DNA of 64,000 bases from contig JAACMV010000002.1 in the NCBI GenBank assembly GCA_010909725.1, forward strand, positions 1,116,001-1,180,000, in the 5' to 3' direction. The stretch comes from Picochlorum sp. 'celeri' (taxonomy: Eukaryota > Chlorophyta > Trebouxiophyceae). A program made the position numbers and the translations under genes. Positions 40,050-49,003 of this stretch are shown piece after piece. The notes below the pieces were generated by a model. It was given only the letters and a program-made list of their open reading frames with translations, was not told the origin of the DNA and ran no database searches. Numbering within the stretch: the first letter of the stretch is position 1; each line of letters begins with the position of its first letter.

Positions 40050-41981
40050 TTATCTGAAATCACCATCAAATCCGGTGAACCCTGCGAGCTTGAATATGTT
40101 ATAATACTTTTTCTTTTCTATTTTGCTGCACCAATTCCATGCACTTGTAAGACGACCATCGATGCAGGAGCCAGCATCAAATGAATTGTCTGCTCCTGAT
40201 CCATCGAATGCATGTCTGAAAAAATCTTGTAAGACGTGTTTAATACACATATCAATACTTCCATAGATGTTCTCTATATATGCCGAGACTCCCGGGTCCT
40301 TTTGCGCAATCTTTGGGAGTTCGTCCAGTGCCAAGACGAGTGGATTTAGTATCCTTGGGACTTGTGTATACTTGTCTATAAACATGAGGGCATTGGGAAC
40401 GTTGTGATCGCCCAAGTGAACCACAGAGGATCCTACCCAGCTACCGATTCGCCTCTGACACCGAGCTATGATGTTGGACATGGCTCTACCAACGCTTCCT
40501 GCAGATTGGACTCGCTGAAGGCCTTGGCCAGTGTTCTGCAGTCTGTAATAATTGCGTTCTGTCAGCATATCCTTGTCAGCCATATACCATAGCTTGAACA
40601 TTTCATGTGATATCTCTCTCCACAATGTCAAAGTTTGTAGCACATATGTGTACTGCCGCTGATGATTATGGGTCAGTCTGGATCCCTCTGAACCACCATG
40701 TATTGCCAGGGACAAGCCGTCCTGGATCTCCTGTGGATCGAAATGTGTCTTCAGGTAGTCAATCATGCGATCGATAGGATCTCTATTGAATCGTAAATAT
40801 GCATTGTTGTCTCCCAAAGAGTACATGCATAGAAGCAAATCCTCACTGTCCAAATCCTTTGTTTGATACTTTCTGGCCAGAGCATCACGTGCCTTTTCTT
40901 TTGCTTTGATATCACGCTGTATCTGATGCCTTGAGCGCCCATCACTGCGGATCTCAGCAATTGCAGTGGGCAGATTTGGATCTGCAAGAAGTTTTAGCGC
41001 ACCCCCGGCTTCAAGAACGCTGTGCACAGTTACCAAGGGTGTAGCACATTTGAATCCCAAGAGCTCTTGAATCTCAGGCTCTACAGAGTCCATCAGCATG
41101 TACATTAATTTCCCATAGGTATCCCTCATTTTATCTGGATTCATCACCTTGTGTCGACGCCCAATTTCAAAGCACTTTTGGAAAAACTCTTGCAAGTCGC
41201 TAAAATTCCTTTCTGCTATCAAACTCGAGCCCTTTCTAAAATTCTGTGCCACAGTTAACCCACACAGAATCGCACAAAGATCCTTAATTTGAGCATGAAC
41301 TCTCGCATTCTTACTTCGATAGCTCAATATGTCCACTTTGTCTGTGTATTCAGAGACATTCAAAGCGCCTTCCAGCAACCTCAGCAACCGACGCTCCTCA
41401 TGAGACAGTCTCACAGGAATATATTTTGCTCTCTCCGCAATGACATCGCACGACACGCTCTCTTCTGCATCTCCTTGTTCCCCTTCTGTATTGATATTCA
41501 CATCCTCTCCGTGTTGCATATCCTCCTCCATGGACATGTCCTCATTCTCTGTCCCATGAAATGCCTCCCCAGCTCGTCGCTTTCCCATCCTCTGAGTCTC
41601 CTCCTTGATCTGCTGCGCCGTCTGAGCGGCTTCCATCGCACACTCCAAAATCTCCTCTTTCAAAGAAGATGATAGTTTCACCAATTCTTGTATGAAACTC
41701 GCATCCATACTCCCCTCAAAGCCCGACGCCATGCGCTCAGTCAACGAGGACATTTTATTCGCCAACTCCTTCTCAATCGATGCTTTCTGGTCAACATACT
41801 CTGAGAACTGTTGTTGATACACTTTTAATTTCTGAGATAAATCCCGAGCTTCAGTCTCAGCCTGAAGGCGTAGGGCTCGTTCATTTTCATCTCCCTTTTG
41901 CTCGTGAACAACTTCCATACCGGATTCATCGCCCTCTGAATCCAAAATATGGTTTAATTCATCTTTATTGAGTTTTGTCAT
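40050..41981 (-). CDS. DUF2009 / UPF0652 family protein, function unknown
   Basis: 643 aa. An N-terminal coiled-coil and acidic region (to about 190) precedes the conserved DUF2009 domain: LLRLLEGALNVSEYTDKVD, KCFEIGRRHKVMNPDKMR, YGKLMYMLMDSVEP, LTLWREISHEMFKLWYMADK, NTGQGLQRVQSA and VVHLGDHNVPNALMFIDKY. The family is found across plants, algae, animals and protists with no assigned biochemistry. No enzymatic motif is evident. The long Glu/Asp-rich insert is probably disordered. The gene is intronless and convergent with MND1. Confidence 0.85.
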   Translation of the reverse strand: MTKLNKDELNHILDSEGDESGMEVVHEQKGDENERALRLQAETEARDLSQKLKVYQQQFSEYVDQKASIEKELANKMSSLTERMASGFEGSMDASFIQELVKLSSSLKEEILECAMEAAQTAQQIKEETQRMGKRRAGEAFHGTENEDMSMEEDMQHGEDVNINTEGEQGDAEESVSCDVIAERAKYIPVRLSHEERRLLRLLEGALNVSEYTDKVDILSYRSKNARVHAQIKDLCAILCGLTVAQNFRKGSSLIAERNFSDLQEFFQKCFEIGRRHKVMNPDKMRDTYGKLMYMLMDSVEPEIQELLGFKCATPLVTVHSVLEAGGALKLLADPNLPTAIAEIRSDGRSRHQIQRDIKAKEKARDALARKYQTKDLDSEDLLLCMYSLGDNNAYLRFNRDPIDRMIDYLKTHFDPQEIQDGLSLAIHGGSEGSRLTHNHQRQYTYVLQTLTLWREISHEMFKLWYMADKDMLTERNYYRLQNTGQGLQRVQSAGSVGRAMSNIIARCQRRIGSWVGSSVVHLGDHNVPNALMFIDKYTQVPRILNPLVLALDELPKIAQKDPGVSAYIENIYGSIDMCIKHVLQDFFRHAFDGSGADNSFDAGSCIDGRLTSAWNWCSKIEKKKYYNIFKLAGFTGFDGDFR

Positions 41982-42056
41982 CCTATATATTACTATATGG
42001 TCTGGTTCCAGACCTGCAGGATTCTACAGGTATTTTGGAAATGTTACAGAATTGCT

Positions 42057-42902
42057 TCATTTAAGAAAGATAGCTGTCCACCCAAGTGTTATGGTAATAA
42101 CAAACAACCCCATGGCATCAATACTAATCTTTGGTGGCAATGGAGCAACCTGAGCGAGCACATAACTGGTCAGACCTCCTCCAACGAGAGCCAGGACGGT
42201 TGTCAACAGGGCTCCCCAGATTGGAGAATTGCCCCAGTATGGCCCATCAGGATTCCTCTTATTTCTCTTATCGTACAACTTCCATGCGCAAAAGCATACA
42301 GCTGCACCAAGGGGAAGCGTGGGGTCTGACGAAGCCGCCTGCCATGCAGCCCACAGGGCCAGAGCCACAAAGATACTTCCATCATTGACGAGGGTCACAC
42401 TGGACACGTTTGGCTCAAACGCATCCTTGATTCTCTGAATCAGAGACACCTTGTCCTCATCTCCAGAAACATCACTTCTACGACCGGTTTTTGGTGGTTT
42501 GAAGCCGTACTTGTGTCGCATCTTCATCTTTGCCTGCAAGACTGTATCAAATGCTAACTCTATTGCTTCTCTAGATGGTTCGTGCTGCTTGTACTGCTCA
42601 TACAGATAATTCCTCGCGTCTTGAATCTCTTCAAAAGACGCTTCCCTATCGATTCCGAGCAACTTGTATGGATCTCGTTCCTTGATACGGGGAAATATCT
42701 GCAGTGGCTCTTCTGGAAGGGGCTGAGACTCTGGCATATCCATCCACCCAGAGCCCCCCGTCGATGACGACGAAGAGCACAAAAACTTTCTATTCTTTTT
42801 CAGCACGTCATACACGGTACTAGAGGTAGCAAATTGGCTTCTCTGAGGAACTGATACGATTCGGCCGACACGCCCTGACTGACAACAGGGAGAAATTCTC
42901 AT
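42057..42902 (-). CDS. CPP1: CPP1-like plastid chaperone-like protein (DUF3353, J-like domain plus membrane helices)
   Basis: 281 aa. The N-terminal 60 residues are Ser/Arg-rich without acids, consistent with a plastid transit peptide. A J-like domain without HPD follows: RDPYKLLGIDREASFEEIQDA to MKMRHKYGFKPP (about 75-145). Three to four membrane helices occupy about 180-281. Arabidopsis CPP1 (chaperone-like protein of POR1) stabilises protochlorophyllide oxidoreductase and sits in the plastid envelope. The order J-like then TM is the same here. TGTAA on the minus strand lies at 42044-42048, just after the stop. It diverges from squalene synthase (207 bp). Confidence 0.87.
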   Translation of the reverse strand: MRISPCCQSGRVGRIVSVPQRSQFATSSTVYDVLKKNRKFLCSSSSSTGGSGWMDMPESQPLPEEPLQIFPRIKERDPYKLLGIDREASFEEIQDARNYLYEQYKQHEPSREAIELAFDTVLQAKMKMRHKYGFKPPKTGRRSDVSGDEDKVSLIQRIKDAFEPNVSSVTLVNDGSIFVALALWAAWQAASSDPTLPLGAAVCFCAWKLYDKRNKRNPDGPYWGNSPIWGALLTTVLALVGGGLTSYVLAQVAPLPPKISIDAMGLFVITITLGWTAIFLK

Positions 42903-43109
42903 TCTGATACTGTATACTAGGATATATAGATACTAAAAATTGGAATGTATAGCACATTCCGCTCTATCTGTGCAATAAGAATGAGAATGGCCATCAGATC
43001 TTGGCGATGAGGCAGATGGGTCCATCGATGCGAGTCTGAGACCGGGCATCGCAAGAAGAACACTCTCAGCCGCGTTTGATTGCATTCTAAAACAATATAA
43101 ATACATCAG

Positions 43110-44675
43110 ATGGGTAAATTAGCGGAGATTGTTCGTCATCCGGACGAACTGATACCCTTGGTGCGTTGGATAAAGGCGTCTGTTTTGTTGTCCTTTTGTG
43201 ACGGTGCTAGGGGGTGTGTCTGTGATGGATTTCCGATACATGTGTGTAGATGGGTATGTATATCGCTGCGAAGAGAGCGAAGCGTCTTCCAAAAGAGGAA
43301 GGGCTGAAGTTTTGCTATGATATGTTAAACAAGGTTTCTAGGAGTTTTGCTATCGTCATTCAACAGCTTCCTGAGCGCCTGCGGGATGCTATTTGCGTAT
43401 TTTACCTTGTTCTTCGGGCGTTGGACACTGTTGAGGATGATATGGCGTTGGATGATGAAGTAAAGATTCCATTGCTTCGCTGTTTCCATGAAAAGTCTCG
43501 TGATAGGTTAGTCTGTGTCCATTGCATTATCGAGGTGAATTTTTATATATAAAGGCAACTCTTAACAGGAATATGGATTTGTATATTCTTGATGCAGATC
43601 TTGGAAAATGTCCTGTGGATATGGGCACTATGTGTCTCTCATGGAGAACTACCCCTGTGTGACTGATGTATTTCTGTCTCTAGACTATGAATATCAGCGA
43701 GTCATTGAGGATATTTGCAAGAGAATGGGGAATGGGATGGCTGATTTTATTCCAAAAGAAGTGAAAACTGTGAAAGAATATAACTTGTATTGTCATTATG
43801 TTGCTGGACTGGTAGGGATTGGTCTGTCGCAGTTGTTTGCATCGTCTGGGTTGGAATCAAAAGAGTTTTTCAAACTTGATGATACGGCAAATGAGATGGG
43901 ACTCTTTTTGCAGAAAACGAATATTATTAGAGATTATCTGGAAGATATTAATGAGGAGCCTGCGCCAAGGATGTTTTGGCCCAAGGAGATTTGGGGGAAA
44001 TATGCCAAGGCTTTGGAAGATTTCAAAGATGCATCAAACAAGGAAAGTGCCTTGGCATGTTTGAACCACATGATTACAGATGCGCTTTCCCATGTAGATG
44101 AATGCTTGGATTACATGTCCAAGTTGAGAGATCCATCGATATTTGCCTTCTGCGCGATCCCACAAGTCATGGCAATCGGCACTTTGGAAGCATGTTACAA
44201 CAATCACAATGTGTTCACAGGTGTGGTGAAAATGAGACGGGGAGAGACTGCAAAGATTATGTGGTTTTTAAAGGATTATACTGATGCTTGTATTTTATTT
44301 AGACATTACGCCAAGCTTATAGCAGCAAAAGCACAGGTTCAAGTAGACAAGGATGATCCCAACCGAGAGCGCATTTTGGAGATTTGCCAGAGAATTGAGA
44401 CGACGGCATCTGCACGAATTGAATCCTGTGTGCGTGAAGCTTCCGATTTGGATCCAACACCGTTACCTATGAGCACAAGGATTCTGTTCCTCATTGTATC
44501 AATCATGTATGGTGCCTATGCATGGAAGATTGAAAAAGCCAGAGAGGTCTTTGGCATACCATACCATGAGAAGACAACCCTTGTTGATCTCATGAACATG
44601 TGTATTGCGGTGGTCCTTATCCTGTACAGTGTCGTGTCAGTTTTTGCAAAATTAACAGCAATACGGTATTCTTAA
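43110..44675 (+). CDS. SQS: Squalene synthase (farnesyl-diphosphate farnesyltransferase)
   Basis: Three exons: 43110-43160, 43250-43506 and 43598-44675, with introns of 89 and 91 nt in phases 0 and 2, giving about 461 aa. The start [17 protein letters not shown] is plant-like. Catalytic blocks: [12 protein letters not shown], the first Asp-rich motif [10 protein letters not shown] (about 72-81), [17 protein letters not shown], and the second motif [12 protein letters not shown] (about 212-223), plus [21 protein letters not shown]-terminal hydrophobic helix (about 432-455) anchors it in the ER membrane. It joins two farnesyl diphosphates to squalene, the first committed step to sterols. An AT-rich TATAAATA sits 6 bp before the ATG. 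Its stop is 5 bp from that of NSUN6. Confidence 0.95.
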
Positions 44676-44680
44676 GATGA

Positions 44681-46207
44681 TTATGTTTTGTCCCTCTTCT
44701 TGAATTTGGCAATAAAGAATCCCATGGTGTCCAAATCACCTCCCGGATCAAAACGTTGAACCATATCTGCCTCTTCCTTCTGTAACAAAGAATACGTCGA
44801 GTCACCGACTGTCACGGATCCTGTCAGCCCTGGTCCTCCTAGATGATACTTTGATCTGACCAATTGCATCTCTGGAAACGTATCCAGAATATACCTCACA
44901 TTACATTCATTCTCCAAGGGATTAATAGTACATGTTGAGTACACAAGGTACCCCCCTTGCTTCACCAGCTTGACTGCATTATGTATCAATATTCGCTGAT
45001 ACGATGCAGTCTTTTTCAAATCTTCAATGGTCGTTTGGAGCAATAAACGGGGTCGCAAGCCTAGAGCAGTGCATGGCCCATCTAACAATACAAAATCAAA
45101 TGAGGCCTCCTCAAACCCAGATTCCAACACAGCCGCGAAAGACTCCTTCTTTGGTGGAAGACCGTGAAGTTCACGTGCCCTTGCCCGGCGTTCCACCACC
45201 CGCCTCTCCCCTGGAGTCATTTCCTGCTTTGCCACCTGGCCATTAGAAATACTGAGCACCTGCCCTTTTTCAGCAACACATTTCGTGGCATCTGCCTTGA
45301 TTGCACGGATAATATTCGCGCCAAAATCCTCTGCCACTTTTTCAATACCTTTGACTTTTGTATGCGAACGATCTAAAGCATAAATACAGCCTCTATTTTG
45401 CATAATCTCTGCCATGGCAGTTGTTTTACCTCCAGGTGCTGCACACATATCCAACACTCTTGACCCAGGCGTTGGATCCAACGTGGCTGCTGCTACAACA
45501 CTTGGAAGATTTTGAACCATGATATCGCCCTTCATGAAATCAATCCCCAGCGAGGGCAGCGAAAACACCCTATCAACCATGCGCACAGCCAACCCTCTGC
45601 CACTCGTAACAATCTCCTTTCGATTGCACGCCAGCACCCCAACACCTAGAAACATATTCTTCCGATCTGGAAATCTCTCATCATCAAGAGGGACATCCGG
45701 AGGCAGGATAGAATTCCTCGTGACCCCATACTGTCCCTTTGATGGATCCTTCTCCACAGCAACACTCACTGCCACTGTATCCCCCTTTGCCAACCCATGC
45801 GTCGTCGCAAGCACCCCTGGAGCATAACAGTGTGCCCCCTTCAACATTGACTCCCCAGCCATTCGACCAACAATCACTTCTCGCCCCTCCAGGCCGCTAT
45901 AATCCACCACATGCGGCCCATGTCCACGAATCATTATTGCCATTGGCAACTCTGGGTGAGGATACACATCGTACTGCTCGTGATCCTGTCTTTCATTTCT
46001 CTCAGAATATAATTCCTTGGACAATCGCTCCAGAACCTCCTCCCTCGTTGTCAGATTCGTGTTCACTCGAACGCATGTCGTCAACGGCGGAAGACTGATC
46101 GATTTGGAAATATTCGCCAACCGATCCCTACCTAAACACTGTACAAATAAAGATTCAACATCCTGGCATCCCCATGTCAATCTCGGATTCCAACCACGAT
46201 GGGTCAT
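44681..46207 (-). CDS. NSUN6: NSUN6-like RNA (cytosine-5) methyltransferase with PUA domain
   Basis: About 508 aa from the ATG at 46207. An embedded PUA domain (about 105-200) with HVVDYSGLEGREVIVGRMAG and LKGAHCYAPGVLATTHGLAK is the NSUN6 arrangement. The methyltransferase part has RVLDMCAAPGGKTTAMAEIM (SAM site), LLDGPCTALGLRPR (Cys of motif IV, about 377) and YSTCTINPLENE (catalytic Cys of motif VI, about 424). NSUN6 methylates C72 of the acceptor stem of certain tRNAs. Upstream in-frame sequence lacks an ATG, although a TTTTACAG acceptor-like site suggests a short 5' exon is possible. Confidence 0.88.
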   Translation of the reverse strand: MTHRGWNPRLTWGCQDVESLFVQCLGRDRLANISKSISLPPLTTCVRVNTNLTTREEVLERLSKELYSERNERQDHEQYDVYPHPELPMAIMIRGHGPHVVDYSGLEGREVIVGRMAGESMLKGAHCYAPGVLATTHGLAKGDTVAVSVAVEKDPSKGQYGVTRNSILPPDVPLDDERFPDRKNMFLGVGVLACNRKEIVTSGRGLAVRMVDRVFSLPSLGIDFMKGDIMVQNLPSVVAAATLDPTPGSRVLDMCAAPGGKTTAMAEIMQNRGCIYALDRSHTKVKGIEKVAEDFGANIIRAIKADATKCVAEKGQVLSISNGQVAKQEMTPGERRVVERRARARELHGLPPKKESFAAVLESGFEEASFDFVLLDGPCTALGLRPRLLLQTTIEDLKKTASYQRILIHNAVKLVKQGGYLVYSTCTINPLENECNVRYILDTFPEMQLVRSKYHLGGPGLTGSVTVGDSTYSLLQKEEADMVQRFDPGGDLDTMGFFIAKFKKRDKT

Positions 46208-46341
46208 TGTGCTGTTACACTGTAAAACAAATGTGTCTGAAGTTTGCCTCCTACTCAACCATCAACGACACAATCATATACCAACACAGGACCATCGATA
46301 CATATGTAATTACTTTACAGGATATCAATTAATGCATCTTT

Positions 46342-46602
46342 TTATTCTTCGAATGGCTCATCCATGAAATCACCTGAAAAGTCATCAAGAGCTTCAGTGG
46401 GGTCATCTTCAGCGGGGCTGTAATCCAAAAACTCTGGCTCTCGATTGTCGTCCTTTCCAATGTAGACAAATCTACTTGCTCCATCTCGAGTTCCACCCTT
46501 GCATTCGTGGTATTGCCACCCTCTCACGATTCGGCAAGGTGGAGGGCCATCCTCCTGCTCCTCTGGGTCATTTGATTGGCCTTGCCACTGTGAATTCGTC
46601 AT
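46342..46602 (-). CDS. Small acidic hypothetical protein
   Basis: 86 aa from the ATG at 46602. It is rich in Asp, Glu and Pro, with a central CRIVRGWQYHECKGG and FVYIGKDD segment and an acidic tail. I do not recognise it. It lies downstream of the start of NSUN6 and in the same orientation. Composition looks coding, but there is no homology evidence. Confidence 0.4.
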   Translation of the reverse strand: MTNSQWQGQSNDPEEQEDGPPPCRIVRGWQYHECKGGTRDGASRFVYIGKDDNREPEFLDYSPAEDDPTEALDDFSGDFMDEPFEE

Positions 46603-46992
46603 TTCTCGAGAGTTTCGTCGTGTGGGTTTTCTCTTTTTTCTTTGAGGTATATATAGCATCAATAAGATTTGATGATGCTGTGACCCAGACGAGTGGGGCA
46701 CATTTGGGTGGCCTGCTTGGGATCAAAATCTTACTAGTACTTGGAAAGATCGATCTTGAAACCTTTTTAAACTCTTTAAACTAGGAGAATGGGTCCCAGT
46801 CAGAGCTGATGATAGCGGTGAAGGATTCCGCATTGAGACAGCAAATCAAAAACACTATACATTTATTATTCGTATTCCAGGTACTCGGAGATTGCGCATC
46901 TTTCTCTGGCAGAACAGAATCTTCTCGAATCTCTCAAGACACTTGTACCTCCAGGTATTATTCACCCTTGAAACTATATATATTATATAGCC
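46603..46992. other. Intergenic, promoter of the MDR gene
   Basis: 390 bp. The 3' part has TATATATATTATATAG (46974-46989, allowing one base) immediately before the ATG at 46993. Small ORFs here look like chance. Confidence 0.4.
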
Positions 46993-48024
46993 ATGAGCAA
47001 TACTGCAGTCGTTTTGAAGGCTCCTGATATGGAAGACCCAGCCGCTGGGATCGAAGTGAAGGAAATTGAAAAGCCTTCGAACCTTGGACCCAAAGAAGTG
47101 CTGTGCCAGATGAGAATGAGGCCAATAAACCCTGCTGATATTTTCTCTCTGATGGGAGTTTACCCAGGATTCGACTGCTCTGATTGCAATAAGGAGGGGA
47201 CGGATGTGGTTCCCGGCTTGGAAGGTGTTGGTGTGGTTGAAGACGTTGGAGAAGGCGTATCTCTGTCCAAAGGGCAGCGTGTCGTGGGTATTCCATTCCC
47301 ATCTGTGGAGAAGGGTAATGGAACGTGGCAAAAGTATATTGTGGCCAAGGAAGATGACCTCTTCCCCGTGCCAGACTCCATCTCTGATGAGCATGCTGCG
47401 CAGTTTTATATCAATCCAGTAACATGTGTGGGGATGCTGGATGAGCTCTCCATCCCACAGGGAGAGTATTTGTTGCAGACTGCCGCTGGATCTGTTTTGG
47501 GAAGAATGCTGATTCAGATTTGCAAATATAAAGGTATCAAGACGATCAATGTGGTCAGAAGAGAGGAACAAGCACAGGAGATTTTGGACATTGGAGGAGA
47601 TCATGTGATTGTATCTCAGGATGGTTCATCTATTCAGGACAAGGTTATGGAGATTACGGATGGAAAGGGCGCATACGCCGCGGTCGAATGTGTTGGGGGC
47701 ACTGTATTCAAAGGATGTGCCTCCTCTCTTCGTGCATCAGGCACAATCCTCATCTATGGTGCCATGTCCAGTTTGGAGATGACTGTCGCAATCCCTGATG
47801 TATTATTCCGAGGTGTGACTGTCCGTGGATTCTGGCTTATCCCATATTTCGTGCATGCTTCAGTGGAGAAGAAGCGTGCCATGTGCAATGAAATAGCCAC
47901 CATGATGGAGCAGGGCATCATTGTCCCGTACGCTGGCAAGGTGTTCCCATTGGAGGATGTTGCAAAGGCTATTGCACATGCGACGGCGCATGCCCGTGGT
48001 GGAAAGGTGCTTCTCTCATCATAG
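46993..48024 (+). CDS. MDR-family enoyl reductase / quinone oxidoreductase-like protein
   Basis: 343 aa, a zinc-free medium-chain dehydrogenase/reductase. The GroES-like half has IKEIEKP-type start, MRPINPADIFSLMGVYPG, GLEGVGVVEDVGEGV and GNGTWQKYIVA. The Rossmann half has YINPVTCVGMLDEL and LLQTAAGSVLGRMLIQICKYKG with a NADPH-binding loop. The order GxGTWxxY then VNPxTxxxML is that of mitochondrial 2-enoyl thioester reductase (MECR/ETR), so reduction of an enoyl thioester or a related enone with NADPH is likely. No presequence is visible, so a cytosolic reductase is as likely as a mitochondrial MECR. A hairpin-forming CATAGTA/TACTATG pair lies just after the stop. Confidence 0.8.
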   Translation: MSNTAVVLKAPDMEDPAAGIEVKEIEKPSNLGPKEVLCQMRMRPINPADIFSLMGVYPGFDCSDCNKEGTDVVPGLEGVGVVEDVGEGVSLSKGQRVVGIPFPSVEKGNGTWQKYIVAKEDDLFPVPDSISDEHAAQFYINPVTCVGMLDELSIPQGEYLLQTAAGSVLGRMLIQICKYKGIKTINVVRREEQAQEILDIGGDHVIVSQDGSSIQDKVMEITDGKGAYAAVECVGGTVFKGCASSLRASGTILIYGAMSSLEMTVAIPDVLFRGVTVRGFWLIPYFVHASVEKKRAMCNEIATMMEQGIIVPYAGKVFPLEDVAKAIAHATAHARGGKVLLSS

Positions 48025-48240
48025 TACCATTATTATTTTTGAATGATAATTCTACTATGGAAACCTTGTGGTTTTAACTGTTTGTTGGTCATCACCTGCC
48101 ACTATTTGTATTACTATGTGTACTTTCAAGTAAAATTTAGAATACAACTACGCGAATGGCAGACATTCAATACAAAAAAATCGTCCTGATACAGTCCTAC
48201 TCGTCGTTCCAAACATGTCTCTTTCAAAGAGAAACTGCTA

Positions 48241-48630
48241 CTACTTTCTCCCAAACATGACCTCATCCACCCCCTGCCCCTTCCTCTTATACTCAACCCC
48301 AGCCTCCACAGCCTTCCCACAAGGCCTATATGCTTTAATAGGCCACCATCCAAAGCCAGGAATGGAAGCCAAACCACCCATGATGCGACCACTTCCATCA
48401 CACCCAAACGCCATCTTGTCCTTTGCAATTCCACAAGTTGGGCAGGTATTGGCATCAGACGTACTAACTTCTTGCACCTGATTTTCATTTTCTGTGGGAG
48501 AAGAACTCTGCGCTGCCACAGTGCGATTTGACATCCATGAGACATGTGGCCTCAAGGAGCGGACATGTGGTGCCCGTGCAATCACACCCGTGGGCGTATT
48601 CTGCCTACCATTGGCGATTCTTGTGTTCAT
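48241..48630 (-). CDS. Small probable plastid protein with CxxC motif
   Basis: 129 aa from the ATG at 48630. Residues 1-50 are rich in Arg, Ser, Thr and Asn without acids, like a plastid transit peptide. The mature part has NTCPTCGIAKDKMAFGCDGS and GGLASIPGFGWWPIKAYRPC then EYKRKGQGVDEVMFG. I believe this cysteine- and Trp-rich pattern belongs to an uncharacterised family of algae and plants, but I cannot name it. The CxxC plus two more cysteines suggest a Zn site or redox function. Frame upstream of 48630 contains a hydrophobic stretch but is probably leader. Confidence 0.55.
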   Translation of the reverse strand: MNTRIANGRQNTPTGVIARAPHVRSLRPHVSWMSNRTVAAQSSSPTENENQVQEVSTSDANTCPTCGIAKDKMAFGCDGSGRIMGGLASIPGFGWWPIKAYRPCGKAVEAGVEYKRKGQGVDEVMFGRK

Positions 48631-49003
48631 TTTGTATGTGAATATATAAATCAATGCAAGCAGTATCAGCGGGAGACATATCTGAGTATCTTGACTGCCA
48701 ACATTGATACATAGAGCTCCCATCAGAATCCCACCGCAATCGGGGGATATCCATCTGCTTATCCAGGAATCTTATCCAATCCCAAATCCAATATGCAATG
48801 CTCCTACAGTTCAGATGTGCCATATTGAAATACTCCATGAATGTTTCTATCGTGGAGAGGCAGTGCATTTGAGTGCTGAACAGGGACCATTTCAGTCGAA
48901 TCGAATTTGGTCCTTCTCACTGTGCCTTTGATGAGGCAGAGGATGATCATGCATGGATTCAGACGGATATTTTAATTTTTCTTGAATTTATTGCACATCA
49001 TTC
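48631..49003. promoter_or_regulatory. Divergent promoter of the rhodopsin kinase gene
   Basis: 373 bp between the small plastid protein and the histidine-kinase rhodopsin. No palindrome above 12 bp was seen. AT-rich TTTTAATTTTTCTTG lies about 30 bp before the ATG. No convincing ORF. Confidence 0.45.

Noticed and set aside
46158..46258. NSUN6 start at 46258
   Set aside because: The codon there is TTG; the first ATG in frame is at 46207.
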